Of a DNA stretch of 64,000 bases, positions 22,762 through 32,859 are shown piece after piece. The notes beneath the pieces are model-generated. The model saw only the letters and a program-made list of their open reading frames with translations, did not search any database and was not told the DNA's origin. The stretch lies in NCBI GenBank assembly GCA_036927565.1, contig JAYESD010000001.1, positions 274,051,560-274,115,559 of the forward strand, in the 5' to 3' direction. Every line of letters begins with the position of its first letter. Position 1 is the stretch's first letter. Made by a program: the position numbers and the translations under genes. The stretch is from Tuctoria greenei (taxonomy: Eukaryota > Streptophyta > Magnoliopsida > Poales > Poaceae).

Positions 22762-24150
22762 CTGGGGATGCTACCGCCCCAGTCGCCGCGAAATCTCATT
22801 ATCTGGGGCCCGGAGTCAGAGCTCACCAAATTTGGTGAGACAACAATTTCAGACCTTGGTCGGAGGCCATCTTGCAGTAGCTGGAGTCTTCTCAGCCAGA
22901 ACACTCCTCGGCTGGGAAGGACCTCTGGACCTGGAGCTCACAACTGGCATCGGAGCTGGAGTTGGCCTGCTGGAGCTTGAGTCCCTCGAGGGCACTGACA
23001 CTGAAGTAGGTGTGGTCACCGAAGGTCTCCTCTACCGGGGATAAGGGGCTGTTGGAGTTGGAGTAGAGCCGATGGAGCTCCCATCAACATGCCTCAACTT
23101 CCTCTTGCGGCTGGAAGATTCGGCTGGATCCTTTCCCTTGCCCTTGACGACGTCATCAACCCTTTGGCTCGAAGCAGGGGTGACCACCCCCTCGGAAGCT
23201 CCGGGAATTACAACCCTGGAGGTCCTGCGCTTCTCCACTCAACCGAGGTCATCCAGCACTGGCATCTTCATTTGGAGCTCCCTGCTGATCTTTGGAGTCA
23301 TGTTCAGAGGCAGGAAAGCAGCCGACTGAGTCAAGGTGTCATCGGCAATGGACCCGTGCTGAAATTTCTTGAGATGGTGCCTCAAATCTTTGTCATCCAA
23401 GTTGGATTTCAAACCGGTTTCAATCCGGTCGTCATCCATCACACTATTGAAGGCCCTGGCAAGCTTCTCCCTTCTCTTCATCAGAGCCCACCTGTTCACC
23501 AAGAAATTCCCAAAGACCATCTGGGGGGTCACTCCACCCTCCACACATTCTTGGATTCTGGCCACGACAGGCTTGAGCGTATCTGATAGCTTCGGAACTA
23601 TGTTCCAGGCATCAGTGTAGATGTTGGGGAGTCCTTGGGGCAGCTCCAACCTATCATGCACCTCCACTACAATGACATCCCAATCCTTCTTCCAGTCATC
23701 CCATTTGCCAGAACAGAATGACTTCAAGTACTTGAAGGGGTAGTTTTTGTGCTTCACAAAATAATAGAAGCCAAGCAGCTATGTCCCCTTGCCGGTGGTA
23801 TAGGCCGTGAAGAAGGTCCGGAACAGCTCGATGCAGGGAGGCACGCCCACCCGCATCTCATAGAAGTGGATGAAAGTCGCAACCAGCCGGAGGGAGTTGG
23901 GGCCAAGGTGATGCAACTGAAGGCCATAGAAGTCTAGCAGCATCAATATGAAACTTGAAAAAGGTGGGATCAGTCCCACCATGGCTTATGCTGAGAAGTA
24001 CACCATCTCGCCATGACGCTCCTTCTTGAAGGGGAGCTTTCCGACTCAAATAATGTGGTTGAAAGAGTCGTTGGACCATCCCATGAAGGTCCGGACCTTC
24101 ATCAGATTATCCTTGCTCTGGATGCGGCTTTTGGGAAGACCTAACTCCAT
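22762..24150 (-). pseudogene. Antisense gene exon 1, Transposase_28-like domain (element A)
   Basis: ATG at 24150 reads MELGLPKSRIQSKDN (E: MELGLRESRLKTNSD). The conserved domain includes AMVGLIPPF, ILMLLDFYGLQLHHLGPNS, GVPPCIELFRTFF (about 23820-23990), then PFKYLK and WDDWKKDWDVI. This is the family called 'putative gypsy type transposon' (Transposase_28). The basic KRKLRH region and an S/T/P-rich tail follow. Several stops are visible: TAG near 23992 in 'FSA*AMVG', one near 23781, TGA at 23239 and TAG at 23032. The gene is dead. Function of the family is not established. Confidence 0.8.
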
Positions 24151-24689
24151 CGCGGCAAAGTGGAGCGAAATAAGAGAAAGCTAGGCAAATGTTAGGAGGC
24201 TCTGAGCGCAAGTTTGATCGAAAGCGTAAAGAGTCCTCAAACCGTGCGGACTTTCCTTCTTAAGTAAGCCTCCATGACGCTTGGATGGAAACCGCAACAA
24301 GAGCAAGGCCACATTACAAAACATCTACCTCGTTGATGACAAATGGGCTAGGGGCCACTTCGACAGAGGAGTCGAGGTTATTACCCCAGGCGAACCATTT
24401 TCATGATGGGCGGCGAGAAGCCTGAGGGCGTCTACCTGACAAGGCACTCGAAACCGATACAAATTTCGTATTGAGAACCGGCGACCTTCAATTGCGTGAG
24501 GTATGCACTCAAAGATCTCATCTGCCGCATTCAAAACCAGCCACGAGGCGAGGGTTCAACCCCGGATGATCGCCCCAACGGTACATCAGAAGACCTATGA
24601 AGTCGTAGCGCGGGAATCGACGATGGCCCCACCTCCGATAGAATAACTTATCCCAAAGGGTTTCTCCCAGAGGTGGGCCCAGGGGCCAC
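24151..24689. other. Region between antisense gene and 3' LTR, with polypurine tract (element A)
   Basis: No gene. It contains the likely 5' leader of the antisense transcript (reading leftward). It ends with the purine-rich GTGGGCCCAGGGGCCAC (24673-24689), the plus-strand primer site before the LTR. E (41145-41658) and G (52646-52958) have the homologous region. Confidence 0.65.
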
Positions 24690-25534
24690 TGTTGGTATCC
24701 TACGTATTGGATACCCCATGATACCGCAAGAAGTGCAAGGGAGTTCCACCGATCAAAGTTGAAGACCTCCTTAGGCCCCACGCGTCACACGACACAGGAT
24801 CCACCTCCTTCATATGGGTAGCTGCGACACTACCACATGTAATATAAGACCGGAGCTAAACTCCTTGCATAGGGGAGCTCCGTGCTTGACACGTGTACAG
24901 TGACCCCATACCTAACCCCCAGTAGAGGGAAGCTCCTGTGCCACCATGTGTGTAGCGGCTCCGACCTACCTCCTCGCGAGGGGAAGCTCCGAATCAACCA
25001 TGTGTTGAACCTCCAGACCTACGACACCACTAGGAATACTGACGGATCTCCAACGGCACGAACATTCAAAAGACAATGATTGCTATAGTTACAAGGCCTG
25101 ATTATGTGCCATTAATGCAATATTAATGGCGCATGATCAGAAGACCCTTAATACTGGTAACACCACCATTAAGGTGCTTTATCATGCTATTAGTGTGCTT
25201 AAACACACTTAATTGTGTATTAGGCAATAATAACCGTCGGGGCTACATGTCGGGCCAGGCAACTCATGTAACAACCATCTCTTGGTCTATAAAAGGGATG
25301 GGTTGCACGAAACAAGACAAGCAAGCTCATATGCACACAAGGACCAGTGAATCCTCAATACAACAACACCCACCCACCTCGTGGAGTAGGGTATTACGCT
25401 CAGGTGGCCCGAACTACGTAAATCCTTTATGTCACCATCTTGGCTAAGATCTCCGCGCGCCCAAAGCGATAGAAGAACCTCCGCGGGCTACAATTTAGTA
25501 GTACCGGGGAAAGTGTCATTCATATGATTTGACA
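24690..25534 (+). repeat. 3' LTR of Tat element A
   Basis: 845 bp, TGTTGGTATCC to TTTGACA, close to the 850 bp of E. It contains a hairpin (25105-25133), a TATA box TATAAAA (25288-25294) and the block GGAGTAGGGTATTACGCTCA (25383-25402) shared with E and G. The sequence after 25534 aligns with the middle of chromovirus C's LTR, which fixes the right boundary. Confidence 0.8.
25105..25133. repeat. LTR hairpin (element A)
   Basis: Arms TGTGCCATTAAT and ATTAATGGCGCA around the loop GCAAT; one T/G mismatch could pair as G-U in RNA. The hairpins at the same LTR position in E and G have different arm sequences that still pair. Confidence 0.75.
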
Positions 25535-26458
25535 GTCATTAATGATAATACTACTGCAACGGGAATAATCTAAGCTAAGAAAACTAAGCATATATGGTAT
25601 ATAGCGTGGTTCCAAGCAATCCACAGGCAAGCTGACGGCAGCACACAGCCTAGTACTCCGCATTATCCTCAGGGTACTCCCAAACATCACCTGAAACTGT
25701 TGGTGGGAGAATTACAAGGGTGATCACATGTCGTACTCAGCAAGTGTGAGAAAAAAATGGCATGTAGGTTAAACAAGGAACAATAATAAATCATGGCTAT
25801 TTGCTAAAAAGTACATTTAAAACATGTAAAAATCATCCTACGATGTCTATGTGAAATAATCCCATCATAACCCAAATAAACATAATAATTCATGTCCATC
25901 ATTCATTATCCATCCATATGCCATATTCTTACCATCCTCATTAACCTTGTCCATTTATCACCATCCAATCCATAGCCATAACCAAACCATAACAAAAAAC
26001 CATTACCATCCCAAATCCCAAGTTCCACTCTAATCATGTAGGTCATCCAGGTGCTCTTAACCATTAACACGACTATAATGATAGTTTTTAACACTCTATA
26101 GAGGTTGTATCGCTTTACCCACAAGTTCGTGATTTCGTCACCCGTCAGCGACTAAAGAAACCTCCCTCATGCCAATTATACTTCCTTAGGTGTATGGCTA
26201 AGAGATCACAAAATAGCCTTTACAAAGGGACTACCAGCATATTCAGACCCACTGAGGTTTCACCAGTGGTGATGCCTCCAACTGAGCACATCCAACCAAG
26301 GGCCCCTTCTTGTGCCATTTGGATCCCATGGCAGTCCCTCCACTATTGCAAACCCAATTGACTCCCATTCCCCGCTCCTCCAAATGATCCGAACAATGCT
26401 GGCAATACATCTAATTAATTGGCTAAGTCACACCCATACTTGGCCTTGTGGTGGCACT
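25535..26458 (-). repeat. 3' LTR remnant of chromovirus C
   Basis: GTCATTAATGATAAT aligns with GTCATTAGTACAAG at 29123 in C's other LTR, and the match continues through the 'ccacaggcaag' block (25620 against 29182). It ends at about 26458, where GTGGCACTGTAAAACCTGGG runs into gag sequence. The outer part of this LTR lies left of element A, outside the window. Confidence 0.75.
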
Positions 26459-27351
26459 GTAAAACCTGGGTTGCGATCGTGGTGGATAAGCAGGGCGGTA
26501 TGCAGCAGCAGACGGGTTGTAATATGGTGCAGCGGGCGGTGCATAGCGAGGACGGACATTGCTTATTTGCGGTTGTCCCTGATATGGCATTTTCTCTTGT
26601 GGTCTAGTTACATCTCTCGAATCTTGTTCTCGACCACAATGGCCTTGTCAACCAGCTTCTGAAAATTTGCATAATCAGCATTGAGCAACTGAACTTGAAT
26701 TTCATTGTTAAGACACCTCATGAACAGATATTGCTTCCTGCTGTCAGTACTGATGTCCTCTGAAGCATATCTTGATAGTTGAGTGAATTTGTTGATGTAT
26801 TCACTCACACTCATCCTTCCTTGCCTGGGGTTTTCAAATTCTTGTCTTCTTAGTATCATGAGTCTCTCAGGTACATAGTGAGGGCAAAACTTCTCCTTGA
26901 ATTCAGTCCAGGTGATTCTCTCTTGATTTTCATGGGCGTTACATAGAAATTCCCACAAATCTACAACAACTCCAACCAGCTGGTGTGAGGCAAAAAGAAT
27001 CTTATCTCTATCACTGCACTGGACAATAGCAAGTTTCTTCTCTACAGACTTCAGCCATTCATCAGCTTCCATAGGATCTATGGCTTGAGCAAAAGTAGGT
27101 GGCCTGGTCCTCATGAACTCTCCCAAACGGTTGTGGGACAACGGGGGTGGTGGTGGTGGCATGGGGGGCTGATTGATGTTGTCAGCTTGCAGCTGTCCCT
27201 TAGTCTGTACCATGGTCTGCATGAGCTAGTTCTGCATAGCCAATAGCTGCTCAAGGTTGATAGCTCCTTGTGCAGGTGTCTGGTTGTTCTAGGGTGCCTC
27301 ATTGTTCTCCTCCTCACCATTGGCATTTCTCTGGTTACGGGTCTTCAACAT
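26459..27351 (-). pseudogene. gag: Gag, N-terminal part (element C)
   Basis: ATG at 27351 reads MLKTRNQRNANGEEEN, homologous to MVRTRNQRDANDEEER in element B. The capsid region is well kept: RPPTFAQAIDPMEADEWL, QGRMSVSEYINKFTQLS, KAIVVENKIREM. Stops at about 27290 and 27229 replace CAG codons (APQNN, MQNQL). A shift after 26608 disturbs the proline-rich linker. The zinc knuckle is absent because of the deletion at 26458. The upstream sequence is pyrimidine-rich and ends CCAACAG, as in B. Confidence 0.85.
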
Positions 27352-27654
27352 CTGTTGGTGAGAGAATAGTAGAGACGGAAGAATTTAGAATTTGGAAAGA
27401 AATGCCACAACTATATGCATCAAGGTATGTATAACTAAACAACTCCTTTATTAATACTAATAAACCTATAAAAGGATGTGGACAAGGCTCCCACAACTCT
27501 CTACTACGTGCGCATGTGGACAAATCGCTAGACATCCCACAACTCGCACCAAGCACACAAGCACAAGCACACGCCAAGAAAATTCAGAAAACCACACTAA
27601 ATATGACTAAGACGATCTAAACGCTTTTATGACTTCTAAACAGGAGACCTAGAC

Positions 27655-28666
27655 TTAATTATGCGAGACATGGCTGTCCTGGCCATGAGGCGGCGAAGGC
27701 GATGGTGACGGCGAGGCATACATGAGCGCACGCCAGGGTGAGTTGGCCGTTAGAGTAGGCGTTGGAGAGGTTGCTACACCATTGACTTCCACGATGGTAC
27801 GAACTTCATCTTTCTTCTCCATGATGAACAACTTCTTACGGAGGTAGCGGATCTCTTCCATGACATCAGCATAGTAATTTCCCAAATTCACCAGTACTGC
27901 CTGAGATCTATCAATGGCACGAGAACTAATTTGAGATCCATCTTGCAGCTTTAAGACTTCCCTTGTTCCCGCGGGTGCAGCGCAAATCTAGTATATGCAA
28001 CCTGCTCTCGATAGATGTAGCACAATCTAGTAAGTGCATCCCAAGCGACATCATCAATAGCTTGCACCTTGGTGCTTCTCCATGTGGATGCAAAGTGTTG
28101 GGTGACCACCTCATCTTTGGCAAGGACAGTAACTTGAGCCCTCCATTCTTCACGTCCATGGCGAGGAATCCTCTTAACATATTATCTCAGGTGCATTTTG
28201 CATAGATCAAGAAACTCCTTCAATTGCCTAGCTGCAAATCCTCCATCAGTGCCGTCTAAACGGAATTCTTGGGCATCATGGTAAACTAGGCATTTGCCCT
28301 CCTTTCTGACTTCACCAGGTTGTGATGCATTCCTTTGGGCTTTAGGTACTTCTTCTTGTGCAGCAGGTTCCTCCTCTTCTTGCGGTTCATCTTCACTCTT
28401 CTCATGTGCTTCACCTTCCTCTTCTTCACTTTCATAGATTTCCACCATCTACGGATCTTACTCTTTGTCATCATCATCATAAGACTCCACCATTTTAGAA
28501 TCTTCCTCCGTCGTGTTGGAGTGTTCATGCTCAACTTCCTTTGCGGGAGAATTCACTTCTTCCTCCTCTAGGTTGGTTCATTTTGCAGCTCCTTGTGAGG
28601 CCTAAGCTTGCTTCCAAAGGGTGGCAACTGAGTTCTCTTGAGGGCTGTCATTTTGGTGTGATCCAT
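27655..28666 (-). pseudogene. Leader ORF upstream of gag (element C)
   Basis: ATG at 28666 reads MDHTKMTALKRTQLPPF, weakly like the H3-style start of B's leader ORF (MxxTKxT). An acidic region follows (YESEEEEGEAHEKSED, about 28430), then FAARQLKEFLDLC (about 28210) and RHGREEW...TWRST...AWDAL (about 28030-28165). The last block matches GRKEW...WRSS...SWEA of B. There are multiple stops and frameshifts. The ATG is preceded by TTTTCTTGTAG. Function unknown; homology of the central block to B supports a real protein-coding origin. Confidence 0.6.
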
Positions 28667-28937
28667 CTACAAGAAAACATGAGAAAAATAGAGGAAAACA
28701 CAATTATCAGTTCTGAAATTGCAGCATCCATAAATTAAGATGAGAGGATGTGCATTTTCTAAAAAAGATGGAAAATAGCAAAAATTGCAGCAGCAGCAAA
28801 AAGCACAATTTTTTTCACCATTATATAGCTTGTGTGAGGCAAAATGATGCAAAACAGACTAATTTTGAATAGGAAAGAAGTTCTAAGTGATTTGTGATGT
28901 ACATTCTACCTAGGCATGCGTCATACGGTCAAACACA

Positions 28938-28948
28938 GCTCTGATACA
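28938..28948 (-). other. Degenerate primer-binding site of element C
   Basis: The minus strand reads TGTATCAGAGC near the LTR end at 28965, one change from the plant initiator-Met-tRNA site TGGTATCAGAGC. A short insertion separates it from the LTR. Confidence 0.55.
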
Positions 28949-28964
28949 TATGTGTCATACAATT

Positions 28965-29555
28965 TGTGACACTCGGTTCCAAAAATAAACCAAGCGTGAT
29001 GCATATGTGTGCCCAAGATGTTTAACACACATACACAAGTGATCTACAAATGATAAACATATTTAAACCATGTTTCGATTAATAACACTAGTAATAGTAC
29101 CTTGTTACAAACCAAATCGTCATTAGTACAAGTTCTAATATCTCTGCAGCAGAAAAACTAAACACTAATGACTCCAACTCCACAGGCAAGTTTGACGGTA
29201 ACACGTGCGCCTAGAACTCCTCAAATACCTCTTGGTACTCCATATTGTCGCTTGCGTCTGAATTTACTGGGTGGAATAGCAAGGGTGAGCACATGTCACA
29301 CTCACCAAGTGTGGAAAAGTATGACATGTAGCTTAAACAAGGATTGATAACAAATAATGGCTAGTTGCATAGAAGTGCATTCAAAACATTTGAAAATGCA
29401 ATTATATCATCATTAAATGTGGTCCTTCCCAAAATAACCCAAAAACTATTAATTTCAACTCATATAACTAATACCAGTAATATTAATCCATAATCAACTC
29501 ATAACTGCTCATTAGTCTCATTTTCATATACCAAAGCCAATTAATTAACCAATAC
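28965..29555 (-). repeat. 5' LTR of chromovirus C, inner part (interrupted by E)
   Basis: Ends (minus strand) CGGTTCC-like to GTCACA at 28965, as in B's LTR end GGGCGTCACA. It runs to the AATAC target duplication (29551-29555) where element E begins; the rest is at 42509-44736. Confidence 0.8.
29551..29555. repeat. Target-site duplication AATAC (left of element E)
   Basis: Identical to 42509-42513 after the 3' LTR of E. Confidence 0.95.
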
Positions 29556-29960
29556 TGTCGGTACCCTAAAAACCGTACACCCCTTGAGGTTACAAAGATC
29601 TCAAGAGAAAGCCATCTACTTGGTTTGAAGACCCTCGGAGGCCCACTTGTCAGACATGACCGGACCCGCTTCTCCAACATGGTTAATCCCACGGTCGCCA
29701 CGTGTACAACCAAACCGGAGCTACCGCCCACAAGGGGGAAACTCCGGGCCACGTACCGAAACGGCACCTCCGGACTTAACCCCAGACCGAGAGAAGCTCC
29801 GGACCTGACACGTGTCTGATAGCCCCGGAGCTACCTGCTTCTCACGGCAAGCTCCGGAGCTGCCACGTGTCAAGTCGTCGGACCTTTCAGCTTCTAACCT
29901 CCGGAAGACCTTGTAACGGCTCCGGATCTTCAAATGAGAGCCAAGGACTTCAAGACCCGA

Positions 29961-29995
29961 TTAAGTGTCATTAATGCCATATTAATGACACTTAA
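29961..29995. repeat. Perfect LTR hairpin, 15-bp arms (element E)
   Basis: TTAAGTGTCATTAAT, loop GCCAT, ATTAATGACACTTAA. Repeated without change in the 3' LTR (42064-42098). Lies about 140 bp upstream of the TATA box. Confidence 0.9.
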
Positions 29996-30134
29996 ACGGA
30001 CAATCTTAACACCAGTAACGGTGCTGTCAAAGCCCGTTACAGGGTTATTAAGAGCAATTAAGCGTGTATCAATACTAGTAACCGCCGGGGCCACATGTCG
30101 GGCCAGGCTAGCTTGTAACGGCCTGCCCTTGTAT

Positions 30135-30141
30135 TATAAAA
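30135..30141 (+). promoter_or_regulatory. Putative TATA box of 5' LTR E
   Basis: TATAAAA in GTATTATAAAAGGACAGG. The 3' LTR copy is at 42238-42244. It would drive the genomic RNA of the element. Confidence 0.7.
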
Positions 30142-30407
30142 GGACAGGCTGACGATACACTCAGGGACGTTCACGAAGGAGCTCACACACTCCATACACT
30201 CGTGACAAGCTCTTACTGCTAATACAAACCCAACACACCCGTGGAGTAGGGTATTACGCTCAGGCGGCCCGAACCACGTAAATTCTTGTGTCTCCTGTGT
30301 CAAACACCTATTCACCTTCTTGAATCTCCGCGCGCCCACACCGAACTTCAAACTCCCCAATCACTTTAACAGTGTAGGGAGATCTGCCGGCTCCGACAGT
30401 CGACAGC

Positions 30408-30425
30408 TGGCGCGCCAGGTAGGGG
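30408..30425 (+). other. Primer-binding site of element E
   Basis: TGGCGCGCCAGGTAGGGG, two bases after the LTR. G has TGGCGCGCCAGGAAGGGG at the same place. Tat-clade elements use non-methionine tRNA primers; I did not assign the tRNA. Confidence 0.75.
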
Positions 30426-30443
30426 CGCCTGAGATTTTCAAGA

Positions 30444-32859
30444 ATGGTGAACTCTGCTGCTGCATCATCCAACGGCCAACCTGCCGCTCAGGCTGTTGGG
30501 GGCAATCCCTCCAACAGGCAGCCACCAGCAGGAGCCTCAGCACCAGTAGGAGCCACACTCGCACCACCACCATCTTCTCCAGCAAATCGTGCTGGCCAAC
30601 GTGATGGTGTGCCGGTGTCGCTTACCGCATCGGCGAGTCATGACAACCCGGAACACGCGCTCCATGCAGCGCGTGCTCTTCTCCAACGTCTCACCTCCGG
30701 ATGCATCTCGAGATGCAATGGAGCAGTGGAGGGCCGATGTGGAGCATTTGGTCGCAGCTGCGGCCGAACGCCTCAACAACCAGGGTCCTCCTCCTTCGGG
30801 ACGAGCCCAGTCGCAGCGGCGGACTTTGTCGGGAAGGCTTGGTCCGCACGCCTCCAATAGCAGGAGACGTGCTGCATCTCAACAAGTGACGTCACTGCCC
30901 TCCGGAGCTCGACGCACTCACACGGTATCCAGGCTTTCGACTCATGACCTCTGGGCAGAGCTTGATCGCCGATACCGCCAGCAGGATGGCCGTGTCCATA
31001 TTGAGCGTGCCTGTGAAAGACGGGAAGCTCAGGACCTTTCTACTCTGGAAGGAGTAGGAGGAGGTTGTTCAGCCCTAGCCATGCACCTGCGCATGGTTAG
31101 ATGGCCACAGAAGTTTCGGCCTCACCTGCCGGAAAAATTCGACGGGACTGTCAACCCCGCCGAATTCCTTCAGATATACTCCACTGCAATCTTGGCAGCT
31201 GGAGGAAACGAGGCCGTGATGGCCAATTACTTTCCAGTGGCCTTAACTGGGACCACCAGGTCCTGGTTTATGAGCCTTCCACCCAACTCTATCAACAGTT
31301 GGGAGGAGTTGTGCCATCAGTTCACTGCCAACTTCGGGAGTTCATACACCCGACCAGGCACTGAACTGGACCTTTTTGTGGTCGTGCAAAAAGGGGGAGA
31401 ATCTTTGCGGTCCTTCATCCAGAGGTTCTCTCAGGTACGCAACATTATCCCTTCTATCTCTAGCGCATCTGTCATTGTGGCATTCAGACAGGGCGTACGG
31501 GATAAGAAGATGTTGGAGAAGCTGGCGATCAAGGAGATCACCAGCGTCACGGAACTCTTCAGCCTGGCAGATAAATGTGCCAGAGCTGCGGAGGGCCGTG
31601 AAATGCACTCCAAACCAGCCTCGGAGGATCACAAGAAATCCTCCAAAGAAGAAGCCGCTACCTCCGGGAGTGGCAAGAAGAAAAAGAAGACCAACAGCAA
31701 GAAGAAGCTGTCGGCCGGCACATCCAACATTGCAGCTGCTGCAACTCCGGGTGGCCGGGGGCCACGCCCCGAGAAGCGACCTCGACCGTCTTCTGAAGAC
31801 GGTGGCAAACCCAAAGTGTGGTGCCCCATTCACAAAACGGGCAGCCACGGTTTGGAAGACTGCCGGGAGGTCCAAAACCTTGCCGAGCGCTATAACAAGC
31901 GCCGGGAAGGATCTCCTTTCCGACAGAGGGAAGGAAAACAGAAGGTCGACGAAGCTCCGGCTGAAGAGGAGTTAGGGTTTCAGGATCCCAAAAAGGTCCT
32001 GAAGGCCGTCTACACCTCCGTCGACGATGATTCTGACGTCTCTAACAACGAGCGTCAGAAGACCATGAACACCATTTTTGGTGGATCATGGAATATCACC
32101 TCTCGTCGCGTCATCAAGACTATGCGGCGGGATATGGCCGCTGTAGCCCCTACAGTCAGGCCGGAACCTCATCGAAAGTGGATGGACACCTCCATCACTT
32201 TTGATGCTTCGGATTGTCCCCGGAGCATGGTTGGGGCAGGACAGTTACCTTTGATGGTATCGCCTACCATCAACAACATCCAGCTCCACCACGTCATGGT
32301 AGACAGAGGTTCGGGGCTTAACCTCATCAGCTTCGAAGCTTTCACTAAGCTTCAGCTCCGACCTTCGGATCTCCAGCCCTCTCGACCTTTCTTCAGAGTA
32401 GGTACAGGGGCCATTACCCCACTTGGAGCTATTACTCTCCCCGTTACCTTCGGGACCCGGGAGAAGTATTGCACCGAGAAGTTGGTCTTCGACGTCGCTC
32501 AGATCAACTTACCATTCAACGCCATCTTGGGTAGACCTGCCCTGTACAAATTCATGGCAGCTGCTCATTATGGATACTTGGTGTTGAAGATGCCAACACC
32601 AGTAGGCGTTCTCCGGATCCGCGGAGATCGCACTGCCGGAGTAACTGCTCTGGAGGAACTCCACACACTCACCACGGCGCAAGAGGAGGACTCCAGGCAG
32701 GAGCAAGCTCCGAAACCCCCGAGCATTCGTCAACGAGGCTCGACCTCTTCACCCCGTGTGCAGCCAAGCGGCGACACCGACATTCCCGTCAAAGTCGTCC
32801 AAATTGGTTCCGATGTCGCTCAGACCACCCGAATATCGGGAGGATTGAACGACAAATAG
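30444..32859 (+). pseudogene. gag: Gag and protease (element E)
   Basis: The first ATG (30444) reads MVNSAAASSNGQ and runs to HAARALLQ near 30693. The homologous Gag body continues one base further on, in the +1 frame (SPPDASRDAMEQWRADVEHL). That frame is open to 32859. It holds a capsid region (PEKFDGTVNPAEFLQIYSTA), a basic stretch KKKKKTNSKKK, a possible zinc site CPIHKTGSHGLEDC (C-x2-H-x4-H-x4-C), and a protease region with MVDRGSGLNLIS (Tat proteases usually have DGGS) and NAILGRPALY. It ends GLNDK-TAG. Element G has the same start, the same +1 offset and the same TAG. Confidence 0.85.

Larger units (their letters stand above)
2575..25534 (+). mobile_element. Tat-clade Ty3/gypsy element A (5' part outside window, carries nested insertions)
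   Basis: The visible order on the plus strand is RT, RNase H, integrase, spacer, antisense gene, polypurine tract and 3' LTR, matching complete element E. The 5' LTR, gag, protease and start of RT are left of chromovirus LTR F and outside the window. Chromovirus B (7606-19655) and a solo-LTR-like insertion (19947-21455) both lie in its antisense gene. The 3' LTR ends at 25534 and is followed by GTCAT, where the interrupted LTR of chromovirus C resumes. The pol genes are full of stops and frameshifts, so this copy is dead and older than E. Confidence 0.85.
29556..30405 (+). repeat. 5' LTR of Tat element E
   Basis: 850 bp. Contains a perfect hairpin (29961-29995), TATA box TATAAAA (30135-30141), and the block GTGGAGTAGGGTATTACGCT (30240-30259) shared with the LTRs of A and G. 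Confidence 0.95.

Noticed and set aside
25518..25522. ATTCA as the left target duplication of chromovirus C (ATTCA also follows 44736)
   Set aside because: The sequence lies inside the 3' LTR of element A, and C's LTR resumes mid-sequence at 25535, so the match is chance.
30701..30889. Separate small genes overlapping gag of E (plus and minus frames)
   Set aside because: Shadows of gag; no start context or homology of their own.
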